Shown: piece after piece, positions 33,077 through 45,711 of the stretch | Layout of the letters: each line of letters begins with the position of its first letter | Numbering within the stretch: position 1 is the stretch's first letter | Source of the DNA: Rhododendron vialii | Lineage: Eukaryota > Streptophyta > Magnoliopsida > Ericales > Ericaceae | DNA: 64,000 nucleotides | Assembly (NCBI RefSeq): GCF_030253575.1 | Contig: NC_080564.1 | Span: 5,500,501-5,564,500, forward strand | Reading direction: 5' to 3' | Made by a program: the position numbers and the translations under genes | Notes under the pieces: model-generated | Database searches by the model: none | What the model was told of the DNA's origin: nothing | Seen by the model: only the letters and a program-made list of their open reading frames with translations

Positions 33077-35313
33077 TTACAAAATTTTCCCTAAAGGTCT
33101 CAGCTCCCTGGGAATGCCATCAAAATTCCCGGAGTCTACATCTGATTGTAGCACAGGTCTCTGTCCATGTTTCCAGTGAATGCCTTCTGCTAAATGCTCC
33201 TTGTTTGGGGTCAGCATAACGAAATTTGGATCTGCTCGTTGATAACTGCATTTTTTATCGTAAACAAAACAAAAGGAACACAGTTTAGTCGTAATCAAGA
33301 AACCTGAATGATAATCAACTCACGCTCATGAAACACGAGCAGAGGGTACAAGTGTACAACTCGATTGCTTGAAATCGAAAGAACCAATAATCCATTATCT
33401 GAACAAACATAGTCAAACTAAAATCTATGAACATGCTGGGCTTTCCCTCTGATCATTACTGCTGAATAGACCTGGGAATGTAAGTTTGAAAGAACAACAT
33501 AAAACTAAACTGACCTTGCTTCTCTAAGATTATCGACATGGATGCCGAATCCAAAAGATGTGTTTCCAACTGTACGATCTCTAATGGCTGCGAAACCAAT
33601 GAAAATAATTGCTCAGATCATAATTTACCTGTTGGATATCTTGTCGTCCATCTGAAGTAGTGAACAAATATTGACTCATAAAAACCTAACTCACATCAAT
33701 CATCTAGGCGCAGATTTCCTAACATATGTTATACCCCAAAAATCTAGTTCGACGTCACGAGAAAATTTCACAAGAGAGGCGAGAGAATGAACAAATCTCT
33801 AAATTTTGGCTTCATTAGAGGATACATACAACTCAGACCAATCTTACCATATAAAATCGACCTCCTAAAGACATGCTCCATATTGAAGGGGAAAAAATAA
33901 AGGAGGGGAGGGGAGGAATCACAGGAGGAACTGGATCACTAAAGAATGAAGCATGGTTCCCTCCTAAGTTGTTCAGTTGACTAGAAAGGAAAGGACAGAG
34001 GAAAGGAATGACTTAAATCATCTGCAATTTTGCCCTTATTTTACCAAAAGCTAGACCAGCCAAAGAATAACTTGACAGCAAAAGAGTTATTTGACGATCC
34101 GGTTCACTTTCTAACTTCCCAGAAATCTACCAAACAAAGAATTACGTTTCTCTCCTCCCCAGTCATCCTTCCACCACCCCGAAACTCCTCTTCTTCTCTC
34201 TTCTCTCCCCTCCTTGCCCAATAGACCCCGTTAACATGCGAAGTATCCCACGTATAAGAAGATTGCAAGCTCACACCAAATTCTCACAATTGGTTAAAAC
34301 AGGCCAACAAATTGTTTGACAACTAAATACATAAAAAGAAATTTTTACTTTTTATGAAAATAAATGTTCCCCCCCAGACTTTCCTTTTTGGATGAACTTG
34401 CCAACTTGGACAGTTGAGGCTTTTCTTGGCACTCAGGGACTCTGGTATCAAGTTTAAAAAACCTACTACTTCATAGGCAAGCCTTGGAGAAAACAATTAC
34501 TACTACTGAAAATACCTGAAATGTTGAACGTGAAAGAAGGTTTCCACCATGACTTGAATGCTAAAGCTATAGATGAGCTCAGAGGCCCAGCCTTTCCCTG
34601 ATAAGATGATGCATGGATAGCCATTAAACTTCGTGCAATCCAAGGATTCATCATAAGAGAGGATCAGAACCGTACCTTCACCAAGAAGTTTTTATTGGCT
34701 TGCCAAGATGCAGCAACTTGAAAAGTGGAATCTGCATTAGGGCTTGAGGTTTTGTTATCATCAACCCTTTCACCACGAGAATATACCGATTTTAAAACCA
34801 ACTCTTAACAGGATTAACTTTTTCCCTGATAACAATTAAAATACCTTGTCTGTAACTCAAAACCGAAGTCAATGTAGTTCGTAATCCCAACTACTTCTTT
34901 TTCTTCAATTGGGTTCTTCACCTATGCAAAGCATTTTTTAAACCATGATGAGGGTACATTTGATAATCTAAAAGAATGATACACTTCAATGTAATTTGGA
35001 AATAGCTTAAAATGCATTACAAACAAAAGTAAAGAAGATTTTGCTTCTAGTAGTCACAACTCGAAGCAATACCTCATGTGTGTGTGTGTGGGTTGTTATT
35101 GAAATGAGGGGGGAAGATAAGAATAGTAACCACAACCCAACAGATGACATAGTTATATCTTCTGAAAACTTAAATACACAACCACTGCTTATAAAGTAAC
35201 CTCTGCTCAGAACTGAGCTCCTATGAACGGACAATGTCCCTATTGTGCATCTACCCTGCTTTAGAGTTTTTTTTCCTTATGGAGTACTTTATATATTGTA
35301 AAATATACATATG

Positions 35314-35379
<66 letters not shown>

Positions 35380-38300
35380 CATACCCGCCTTTGGACCACC
35401 ACATGTTGATAGAATGAGGCAATGAACTGCAGTGCAAGGTATATTAACACGAAATTAATAAAGAAGAAGTGCAATAGAATTAGAATCATGTATTTACTCC
35501 CCAACAATATGCAGAATCCATTCATTGGTTCCTGAATTACCACAGAAATTCAGGGCTTACATCAACACACACACTGTATTTTCAGGCAAGTTTAGGAGAC
35601 TTGAACATGAGCCGTTCATTGGCGGCGAATGCAGCCTAAGCTGACAAGAAACTCAAATGCAATGCCATACAAGCAATGATCATCATTACACATACAGATC
35701 TCAAGATGGTAGAAAGCAGTACGACATGTGTCATCACATCGTAACCATTATTCATCTGTCATTTTGTTGTACTGCTACGGATCCCCGCCATTAGTATTGT
35801 ATGTTATCATCGCCATTGCACAACAAGAAACTCAAACAATAATTTAACTGCCCTGATCGAGCACACCATAATATAAATAACCTAGATTCAGTTCCAATTA
35901 CTAGGGAAGTATTCCCTCTACATTTATGTAATCCAATGTTTCATCTGTCAGACCATGAAATTTTAAAGCTCTGATATGAAGTATGAACTTTTAAAAGGAT
36001 ATCATCAAGCTTTCTTTGAACTCATTTCAGTCAAAATACATTAAAAAGGAAAGGAAAGGTCAAGCAAGTACAATAAGATAAGGGTTTGTAATGCTTTCAA
36101 AGGCAACAAACCTGGGAACTTCTAGCAAGTTCAAGACCAAAATTGAAGGATGGACTCAAAGGACTGCCTGATCCTAGTCCGTAGCCAATCGCACAGCTCC
36201 AATTTTCTAGATCATTATATCTGGTTCCTTCTTTGCTTCTAACTGTTAAACACATTCATGAGGAGAAAATAGAAATCAGTTTTCGGAAGATCAGATGGCA
36301 ACTCAAGAATACAATAAGCAGCGAAGATAGTACACATACGAAGCATAAGCGTATGTCCAATGTACAACAAACTTACAAAATTAAGTAACAATGGCATGAG
36401 AAAAGTTTTTTGTTATGGTCAAGCCTGGGTCCGTGTACTCGTGTAGTATTGGTAAATGGTAACGAATGTTCCTTGGTAAAATAAGTCATTCATGGACTTA
36501 GCATAGGAGTCAAATATGTTTCCATGAAATTCTTAGGCCATTAAAGGGCTGGTATATGGATTGTGGACGTTGACCTTTAATGGTGCACAGTTTCGAAGCT
36601 AATGAATACCTAATGAGCATATCGTTGAGATAAGATCTTTGTTCCAACAGGATAGTAAATAAACAAAAAGCTAAAGAAAGCACGTAACCTTAAATCTTAT
36701 AAGTGAGAATGTATGGTGAGAAAAATTTACAATTTGGTTCATATTGCACTCCAGCAGTTAACCTTCCCATCTTGCTTACCAGCCATGCACTTTTTGGGAA
36801 TTCATCACCCACTGCATAGATAAATAAATCAAATCAGAAGACCTTTTTCTCCCACATATTTTCTTTTCACATACACTTCACAACTTGTCATATACTCGTA
36901 TCCAAATTCCAAAAGCTAACTGAAATTAGAATAGCTGGTCAAAGAGTCACAATTTCCAGACAAATATAGGCCAACGCAGGCTCTAAAAACGATGATTAAA
37001 TTAAATCTGCACACATTGCATTCTAAACAAAGGGAATAAAAATAGGAAAGAGAGCAATCATTCACGGGGTTCCAAACAACGAACGTAGCAGATGAAATAA
37101 AAGAAAAGAAACCAGATGACTAATGTGAGTATAGTAGAAAACTCAATATGTAGGTGACATACAAGAGAAAGGCATTAGTGTCGCTCCAATGGACAGATTT
37201 GACGACCCATATCTCAAACCCATAACACCATAATCCTCTGAAGAGACTCTGCATCATCAGTAAGTGTAAGCTTTTTAAATGAAATATCATTGGTGTGATT
37301 GCATCCATGCAAACTTGAGATTCCATATGATAATCTAGGGATAGGAATATGCCTTTTCTTAAGAAGTACAGGGAAAAATCCAAATGCCCCAACACCATAT
37401 TGTGGGTAGTAAGCGCTTGACCTTACCAGTAAAACCCTACGTTGAACACACACACCTAGAGATTAGACAATGATTATAAATGGTAGCAGAATACAAGTCA
37501 ACAAAGTGCCCCTTACGGATCAGTATTCGATACGAAAAGGTCCATGAACGTGTGTGGATCATAAATATCACTGCGAGTAAACATCAGATTGTCAATTGAC
37601 TATTTACTTAAAACACCATAGGCAGTTGATGTACAGGATAAGGACTACACTACCTTTGCCAGCGGAATAGTGCATTTCCTACTATATTCTCATCAGGCTT
37701 GTGATCAAGTGGACCTGAGACCTGAATTGGCTAAGGGAAAAAGTACTTTTCTCCATGATAGGAGTGTCAATATACTACCGCAATAATCCAATATAAGATT
37801 AAAGAATAGAAAAACATTCTCTGTTCAGACGTATATTGAGGCAATCTTTCAGACTTGCCCCGCAATGCAAAGATATGGGATATAAGTTGTTTTTCTTAGA
37901 GAAAGAAGACTACGAATCCATGTACCAATGGCTCAGTAACTAAGTAAACAGCACTTTATCTTCCCAATGGGTTCATTGATAAAAGCGAGAACCTGATTAA
38001 ACAAAATAAATCCCCGATCTTCAGAAATACGACAAGATAATCAACCTGCATGCCATAACGTTTATCATTTGAAACTTTGAGGTATATATATATATACCTC
38101 TTAAAACGTTCAGCGTGTGTGAGGGATAGTAACGATATGTTTCCAAATAAGTATAAAAAATGCAACATAAGGGATAAGATGCGTAAGACAATAAATATGG
38201 GAGCTGAAAGCTTGAGAGAAATTACTATAATTTGGATGGATACAGTTGCAATTAAATCAACATGAGGATCATCAATCGGTTTTAGCATGATTCTTGTGCT

Positions 38301-40184
38301 AAAATGCCTAGCTTCTTCAAAGTAATCCTCAAAGAGGCATCTCAATGCAAGCTTCCCAAATAGCAAGTTATATGAAGACTCTAACATCCTGCATAACCTC
38401 ACAATGAGTTAGCTAATAAACTCTTCAACACCTATCATACAAAAAATAGTAACAAATTTAGTGAAATTAGAATATTTGGAATCCAGGAACAAAAAAATTG
38501 ACAAATGCAAGCTGAATAATAAACTCAATCCATTAAATGCCCCCATTCATAAGGCAGCCAATTCATTTACATGCCATTGACTCATCTCTGGCTACTAATA
38601 ACTCCGATGTTGATAATTATCCCTATTATCTCTCGGCCAAATCATGAACTCATTACACCATGGAGTCTAATATATCCATTGTTGACTGAAATCCAAAATG
38701 ATGCTACATTCCAAGGGAACAACCAGCTCAGACTAAGGGATACTTATCGGACTCTGAACCTATGAGAGAAGCAAACACTTCTTTGTTTTCAGGAAATGGG
38801 ACCATGTGTACGAAATTCTTTTGCAATGAAAATTCTACTACCTTCAACCAGTCTAGTTGGCCCTAAATCTCTAAGTTGGCCAGTATTTTAGTAAACGAAA
38901 TTGTCCAATGTTGGTTCCAAATTAGCTGCCCTTGAGCTTGAACCAGCATTCTCACATTTGGAAGCCTGAGTTTTAACCACTGCACCGAGTATTGGCCCTT
39001 CCATTCTAGCATTCTTAATGGAAAATTGAGTTTTTGTTAGATAAAGAAATAAACGGATGCATATACATTTATGAGTACAAACACTAAGTCTGGTGACATA
39101 CCAATTGCACAAACCCTTCCACACACATGGGTGCAGGGCCCACACCCACTGTGAGTGAATTTGTAAGTGTTTGTGTGACTAACTCCATGGGTTGGTGCTG
39201 TCGTAGTCACCTCACCTGGCAACTATAGGCCTATGAAAACCTTTGGTATGGAGTTCTACTCCCAGCTACGTGCTATCAAACCTATATCGGGTCAGCCCAC
39301 ATGGGGTTTTAACCTGGTTTAATTTGACCCTCTGCTAGTGGGTGGTGGGACCACTTGCCCAGATTAGTCGGCCTATTGGGCCGGATACCAAGTGATCAAA
39401 AAATTGTGTGCCACTAGCATTTATGTGAGGACATAAACTCCCACTGTCTGACACACTTAATTACTAGCAGTTATTAAGTAAAGACCACATTAATGAGATC
39501 ACAAGAAAGCCCGACAACCACAACAAAAAGTCCAAATCAAACTAGACTACCATGCTGTCCGATACCCTTTACATTGCGTTCACAATCGGAAGAGAATTCA
39601 AAACTAAAACAAGGGATTTGAAATCAATGTCGCGAGAAAACCAAAAAAAGGTCCCAAATCTCAAATACCAATACTTTAAACAATTAGCCAATCCACTAGT
39701 ACTTCGCAACTAAACTTGTTTAGAAAAATCTCAAAACTTGTAAAATTATAAGACAGACATAAACAGATCTACAAAATGAACCATAAAATTGAAGGTGTTA
39801 GTGTTACAAGCTCTGCTAACATGTTAGAAAAGTGTATTGACAAGAAAGAATCTAGCTTTCATTGATGTGTATAAACCACAACCTTAGCATGCCTTCTTCA
39901 TACAGACTACAAGACATTGTGACTAAGAAATATAAACAAATAAGGAAAACAGACCTAACCAGAAAACCAAGGCTACTAGAAAACATGAATAAAAACTAAA
40001 CAAGAAACATGACATGATGATAAAACCTGAAAAAACATGTAACCTAATATTTCCTAAATTATGCTAGAGAAGGAATGGGTAAAGAGAAAAACCTGGTGCG
40101 GGCAGCGAGGGGAGGGAAATCAAAGAGCGGTGGAACCAGCACCATCGGTGGTGGAGGTTCTGCGTGCGAAAACCAGTTCCCCAT
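33077..40184 (-). CDS. OM47: OM47-type outer-membrane beta-barrel protein, 14 exons
   Basis: Exons on the minus strand: 40184-40093, 38388-38244, 37721-37654, 37570-37517, 37436-37353, 37248-37163, 36811-36731, 36242-36112, 35426-35385, 34921-34845, 34766-34676, 34597-34516, 33587-33515, 33245-33077. They sum to 1,275 bases, an open frame of 424 residues (about 47 kDa). The protein starts MGNWFSHAEPPPPMVLVPPL, carries DFPPLAARTR and SSYNLLFGKLALRCLFEDYF, many alternating-polarity strands typical of a beta-barrel (for example YGVMGLRYGSSNLSIGATL), and ends IPRELRPLGKIL. It fits my memory of Arabidopsis At3g27930 (OM47, a VDAC-like mitochondrial outer-membrane protein). An envelope location cannot be excluded from sequence. 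No signal peptide is present, as expected for this class. Intron 5 has a GC donor; exon 9 is only 42 bases. Confidence 0.8.
35317..35377. repeat. (AG)30 microsatellite next to OM47 exon 9
   Basis: On the gene strand this is a (CT)30 tract starting about 8 bases inside intron 9, directly after the 5' splice site (CGG|gtatgc) of the 42-base exon 9. Confidence 0.9.
38890..39005 (-). mobile_element. tRNA-like SINE head in OM47 intron 1
   Basis: The minus strand reads tgcagtggttaaa (A-box-like) and, about 35 bases later, ggttcaagctc (B box), the spacing of a tRNA-derived SINE. No poly-A tail or target duplication could be fixed. OM47 intron 1 (38389-40092) otherwise shows nothing recognisable. 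Confidence 0.45.
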
Positions 40185-41338
40185 CTCTCCCTCTCTCCAC
40201 TTTCTCTCTACTTTTCACTCTCTGATAATCGTCAGAGGAAACAAGTACAATGAAGAGAGAGAATAACTAACCGAAGGAAAGCGAAAGTAGTGGACTTGGG
40301 CCACCGCAAATCTCTCACTCTTTAACCGCACTGTTGAAGCGACGTGTCCGCCCCTTCTCTATTTCCGGCGACAGCAATGTGTTTTCCGTGGATTAATTTA
40401 CACTTTACAACCTCTATGTATTACTTCTTATCAATTCGCCCCCCAAAATTGTACTACATTGCAGCGATATCACCACAGATCTGTTCGAAATTGAGATGGT
40501 GAATTTACAGGTTTGCCCCGTCGTGTCAGTGATGATCACCTTGCCAATGGTCAGTTTCGTATTTAAAATCATCTCTCTTACACGACACGACGGGGCAAAC
40601 CTTGCCAATGGTCAGTTTCGCATTTAAAATCATTGCAATGACGGGGAAAATTTGCCATTTGCAATGACAACACTTAGGGAGATTAGTATTTCCTTCTCTC
40701 CCAACTCCCAAGTACCTTCGTTCTATTTTTAGATGGAAAAGCACTTTCAAAACCTTTCTGAAAAGTATAGCTAATCTTAGAATTGTTAGACTAGCTTTTA
40801 TTGACCCATCAATTTCTTGATTCCATAATTATACAGCTTTATGCAAGCATGCAGGGGATAGCAGGATCAATATTTCGTCAAGAATTAAAAGGTTGGTGCT
40901 TTCACCATCCATACTGTAGTCTCCCATGTGACGCAAAAGCAAAAAATTGATTCGAGTCATCCATTTTATAGATTTCAATGTGTTTATCATCCACACACAT
41001 ATTTAGTTCGATTGAATCTTAGTGGCTATTTTGAACAAACTATAATTGTCATAACAAAAATTGACAGCTAGACTTCAAATATCTATTTGTCCTCAAATAA
41101 ATATGATTTCTACTTTGCCAATATCAGACCAACTTGATTTGTAGTGCAAACGGTAAATACATCGATACCTACAAAATGAACGACTCAAACCGTCGAATAG
41201 AATTTGCAGATTTTCATTTGGGATCACATAAGAAACTACAGGAGGAAATTATGATATGAAATGATCTCGATTATCTGTCCTAACCATGGAGTGCTTTTTG
41301 GATCAATAATTCTACATTCCCTTGTATCTATAACCTGT
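40185..41338. other. Intergenic between divergent OM47 and GDSL-A genes
   Basis: Contains the OM47 leader and promoter (GC-richer, 40185-40380) and a small mosaic of direct and inverted repeats at 40510-40633. The rest is AT-rich without signal. Confidence 0.45.
40510..40633. repeat. Mosaic of inverted and direct repeats
   Basis: ggtttgccccgtcgtgt (40510-40526) is inverted at 40585-40601. ccttgccaatggtcagtttc (40539-) is repeated directly at 40600, continuing through atttaaaatcat. The two repeats are offset by 61 bp. Confidence 0.75.
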
Positions 41339-41348
41339 CTATATATAT
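41339..41348 (+). promoter_or_regulatory. TATA box of GDSL-A
   Basis: ctatatatat, about 100 bp before the start codon at 41446. Confidence 0.55.
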
Positions 41349-42127
41349 GCCCCAAGAAGCAACTTGAAAATGGCTTTGAGCCATCTCTTTCTTTTTCAAT
41401 TGAGAGAGAAGGTTGCTGCAAAGCAACCCCCTGAAGTTTTAGGAAATGGAAATTTGGGTCCTCGGAATTTTGCTGCTTTCTGTGGTGGTGGGCGGAGATG
41501 AGGGAGGTGTTGCCCGCGGCAGCGGTTCTGATGGGAGTAGTAGTTGTGGGTTTCCGGCTATATACAATTTCGGAGACAACAACTCAGATACTGGGCAACA
41601 CCAAGCAATGTTTGCTGATTTGGATTTACCAAATGGCCCAACTTTCTTTGGCAAGTCCTCTGGAAGACTCTGTGATGGTCGCCTTGTAATCGATTTCATA
41701 GGTAAGTATTCATAGGCATCAATAAAATCTTGTGAATTTTCTAGTCATGACTTGAATAACTTGTCTTTGACTGGACCAAAAAATGATCTAGTCGACGTGT
41801 CCGTATGTTGACCCGGACATCTATGATTACAAAAAAACATCCCTGTTTGCCTGTTTGGTGATGTTTTTCAAATTAATTTCGCAAAGTACTTTCTCCTCTT
41901 TAATCAACTTTATGTATATGTGATTGATTGCAGCTGAGCACTTGGGGTTGCCATTCTTGAGTGCATATCTAGACTCATACCAGACCAATTTCAGGCAGGG
42001 CGCTAATTTCGCATTGGGAGGTTCGTCCACCCGTCCTGACAAAAGCTGGAGTCATTTTAACCTAGTACGCCAGGTCTTCCAATTCGCGCACAACCGCCCT
42101 CTATGATCAACTTATTAGTGGTGATGG

Positions 42128-42129
42128 TG

Positions 42130-42184
<55 letters not shown>
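42128..42184. repeat. (CT)n microsatellite at the intron 2 donor of GDSL-A
   Basis: The intron begins gtgagct and runs straight into about 27 CT units. Confidence 0.85.
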
Positions 42185-42189
<5 letters not shown>

Positions 42190-42934
42190 TTTAATTTATA
42201 CCGGTTAAATGGAGAATTATGTTGGTACTTTGGTAGCAATTAAATATTTAAACCCTTAATTGCCTTACAAGCATTTTGGTCAACTGGGCTTTGTTATGTT
42301 AGTTCTCGATTTTAATTAGTTGCAGCATAAGATGGATGTCGAGAACATTTTGTTCACATTAAGGAAATGACTCAATGAGTCGTCTATTTTGTATAACAAT
42401 ATATACAATGTGTAGGCAAGAATCAATCATCAAAAAGCATCCTCCCGAGGCCCGAGGACTTCTCAAACGCTTTGTACGTGATCGACATTGGGCAGAATGA
42501 TTTTGCCTTCGAGTTCCAAAAGTCTACGGTGGTGGAAGCCCGAAAATCCATTCCTGCCATTGCGAATGCTACTGATGAGGCAGTATATGTGAGTAACGTC
42601 CCATGCATCGGCTAATTGCATGAAAGCCTGGTTTCAGTAAAAATTGGAACTAACATATTATGCTCTTTGATCCAATTTTCCCCAGTTTCTACATAGTTTG
42701 TACGCTGCAAAGTTCTTCTTGATTCACAACGTTGGGCCGGTTGGCTGCTTGCCGTACAGTGTTAGATCCTACCAAAAGAAAAGCCCCGGATGCACGTTAG
42801 ACCAGAATGGATGCGTGAAGGAGCAGAATGAGGTGGTTCAAGAGTACAACAGAGAGTTAAAGGAGAGGGTTTCCAAGCTCAGGACAACTTACCCGAATGC
42901 AACGTTCACATACGTCGATGTGTATTCGGCTAAA

Positions 42935-43082
42935 TACAATCTGATAAGCAATGCAAAGAACCTACTAGGTAAGTTAACTTTTCTATATCACCAACGTCGA
43001 GCATTATCTACAATCTGATAAGCAATGCAAAGAACCTACTAGGTAAGTTAACTTTTCTATATCACCAACGTCGAGCATTATC
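42935..43082. repeat. 74-bp tandem duplication spanning an exon-intron junction
   Basis: tacaatctgataagcaatgc...gagcattatc occurs at 42935-43008 and again, identical as far as I can read, at 43009-43082. It includes the last 34 bases of exon 4 and the 5' splice site. Confidence 0.9.
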
Positions 43083-43722
43083 AACAAATATGCATGTACT
43101 CCAATGCCTGGACAGCAATTTATGTGATAAATGATTGGTAAAGGAGGAGCGTAACGCAAATGGATGTGTTGGAATAAGTCAAGTAGTAAAAAGACACAGC
43201 ATCAACCACCGATTCGGTGTGTCCCCACAGTTTTGTAGATCAAATAACTTAATAAACACATGTCTCGAGCATGCATTCTAGGCTGCAAAACATTCTGTGA
43301 TATCAAAAGACACAAATCTCAAGACATGATCATACAACTAAGAGTGCATCGAGACATTGTGACAGTTTTGGGGACAGAACATCGTGTGACTTTTCGAGAC
43401 TACTTTTGGGTGATAATCACCCGGCCCGTTTTAGAAGTGGAGATCCAACTTTTCTGGGGATGTAATCGCAGGTTTGAATGATCCGATGAAGTTCTGTTGC
43501 GGCAGCTATGATGACCGGTACGTGCCATGTGGCCGGAAAAACTCGGATGGAACTGTGACAGGCTCCACTGCATGTAAAGATCCAGCAAAGTACATTTTCT
43601 GGGATGGAGTACACTATACTGTAGCGGCCAACCAGTTTGTCGCGAAACTCATCATCAATGGCTCTCTGTCTGACCCTCCGTTGCCGCTTGCACAGGCTTG
43701 TTCGGAAGGCATTTACTCATAA

Positions 43723-44457
43723 TCTAGTTGCAATCTTAATGGATCTACTAATTGTGGTGGTCTTTTTAACCATTATGATTTCGAATGGCACAAACACATA
43801 ATCTAGCCTGCTTATTGTGCATGGTGTCTGCAAGATATATTTAACTCCTTCCCATATACAACTAACCACTTCAATTTATGATGTTTCAACTTTAGTATTG
43901 GTTGTCATTTACTCTGCTTTTATCTCCTAAAATGGAATGAATACATGCTAAAAAAATAGAGCTTTAAAACACTGGAATTGGGAAATTACTCAATAGGTAG
44001 CCAGTGAAGTTTGCATTCCTACTAGAAGTGTGAACGATGAGGAAGAACTGAAAGGTGGCCAGGACATCTGGTTATCGAAAAAAATAAAATTTGAAAGGTG
44101 AATAACACAAAATTTTGGTCTTTTGCATTCTTGTAAAGACTACGGTATTAACGAAGGCTGGGAGACTCGATACTCAGTCGATAGGCTAGTCATAGGAGGA
44201 GAGCTACATCCAGATATGTTTGGTTAGCCATCACGTATATGAACTCCTCGTAAATATTAAGTTATGAGAGGCATAGTTGCGAAATAACTTCGTTCACTCT
44301 AGCCCTGAATTTCCAATCAAGTACATATGTTGGGACCACGTAAAAGCCTTGCATTTTTGGAGTTTTGTGTTATGCGAATTCATTTTCAGTGTTGGTTTTC
44401 AAAAAAATGTATCAAGTTTCGTCTTGATTGAGGAATCAGCAAAGGAGAAAAAAAGAA
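43723..44457. other. Intergenic, 3' flank of GDSL-A
   Basis: AT-rich, with no gene recognised. It ends at the target duplication of the Mutator-like element. Confidence 0.45.
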
Positions 44458-44564
44458 GGACTTGGAGTCCCTGCAGTGCTCTAAAAGAGCTGCAACTTGC
44501 AGCCCATCAAAACAGTGCCGTTTTGGTCCAAACCCTCTACCCTCTCTTGTCTGACACGCACAGA

Positions 44565-44597
<33 letters not shown>

Positions 44598-44666
44598 ACC
44601 CTTTGTCCTCTTTTTGATTTCTTCTGCAAATTTTCTTTCTCCACTCTAAAAGGTTCGTGAGCAGTT

Positions 44667-44933
44667 AGGCTCCGTTTTGCTTTCTTCAAAAAAAAATTTT
44701 TTCAAAAAGAAGGTAATTTCAAATTCAAATAAAAAAATAATAATTTCAAACTCAAATATAATTAAAATGGAAAATAATTTTTCAATTTTTTTTAGACTGT
44801 TTAAAAGATCTCAATGAGATCTCTCAAACTAGATCTATATTGGTAGAAAAATTATTTGCGTAAACACATAATTTTTGAATTTGAAATTACCTTCTTTTTT
44901 AAAAGGAAGGTTTATATAAAAAGTGGAACGCCT
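44667..44933. mobile_element. MITE nested in the Mutator-like element
   Basis: Left aggctccgttttgctttctt and right aagtggaacgcct are inverted ends. The interior agatctatattggtagaaaa and attatttgcgtaaacaca is shared with 20536-20775. Confidence 0.65.
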
Positions 44934-45159
44934 TCTTATAATTAATGGTAATATCTAAAGAGGAACAAGAACACTTTTAGCAAAGCTTTGATGAATTTTA
45001 ATAGTTGATTGGGTTTTTTCTATGTTTTCTTGTGATTCACTCTAGTTTGCTGAGATTCTAAACGAGAATATAAACTCCATGGAAAAAGGGTTGGTTACTT
45101 GGATCTCTTTCTTCAATTACTAGATTTTATGAATTGGTTCCTTTCCAAATTAATCTTAA

Positions 45160-45533
45160 GTTCCGCTAAGAACTTTTTCTTTTAGAACATTTTGTCCTTA
45201 TTCAAAAAATTCTGCGATTGTTTGTTTTATTTCAAATTTTGGTGGATTATTGATTCGCCTCGACGAGACAAATTGGAAGAGTAAAAAAAATTACTTTTAC
45301 CTAAATATTTTGAGAAATAACCATTTTTTTAGCAAAAAAGTCAAAAAAATCCTTTTTTTTTTTAACTTAAAAATGGTTATTTCCCAAAATATTTCGGTAA
45401 AAGTAAAAAAAATTTACATTTCCGAGTCGAGATGAATCAAAAAGTCAAAAAAAATTTGGCACAAAACTAATAAACGAGAAAAAATTCAAATAAAGACAAA
45501 AAAAAGTCATAAAAGTCCTTTGAGTGCCGGTGG
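45160..45533. mobile_element. Second MITE nested in the Mutator-like element
   Basis: A long palindrome: gtccttattcaaaaaatt, attacttttacctaaatat and ttgagaaataaccattttt on the left are mirrored by aaaatggttatttcccaaa, gtaaaagtaaaaaaaattta and aaattcaaataaagac on the right. It is related to 25287-25663. Confidence 0.6.
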
Positions 45534-45677
45534 AATGAGTTTCAGTTAGGAGCATTTTTCCCATATCTGATTTAGAATTGAAGTCGTTTAAGGAAAAAAA
45601 AAAAAATTGCTTGATGACCAAAATTGATCAGAAATTATACATTTTTGGTTTGGAGTTGAAGAGGACAAATGGGTCTG

Positions 45678-45711
<34 letters not shown>

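Larger units (their letters stand above)
41446..43722 (+). pseudogene. GDSL esterase/lipase A: catalytic Ser replaced and frame broken
   Basis: Exons by comparison with copies C and D: 41446-41701, 41934-42126, 42416-42588, 42686-42968, 43472-43722. It has a signal-peptide-like start (MEIWVLGILLLSVVVGG), then CGFPAIYNFGDNNSDTG: the nucleophile Ser of the GDS motif is Asn45. Block II (FRQGANFALGGSSTRP), block III (IDIGQND) and the late Asp/His pair (WDGVHYT) remain. In exon 2, near 42085, the frame shifts relative to the paralogues and meets a stop, whereas ALYDQLISGDG is readable in the next frame. Exon 4's end, with its donor site, is tandemly duplicated. The family is secreted serine esterases acting on acylated substrates in the wall or vacuole. 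This copy cannot be an active esterase even if expressed. Confidence 0.85.

Noticed and set aside
33077-40184. Calling the beta-barrel gene OEP37 (chloroplast outer envelope protein 37)
   Set aside because: Length (424 residues, about 47 kDa), the conserved C-terminal block and the position beside DEG1 fit OM47 (At3g27930) better; OEP37 has a different sequence as I recall it.
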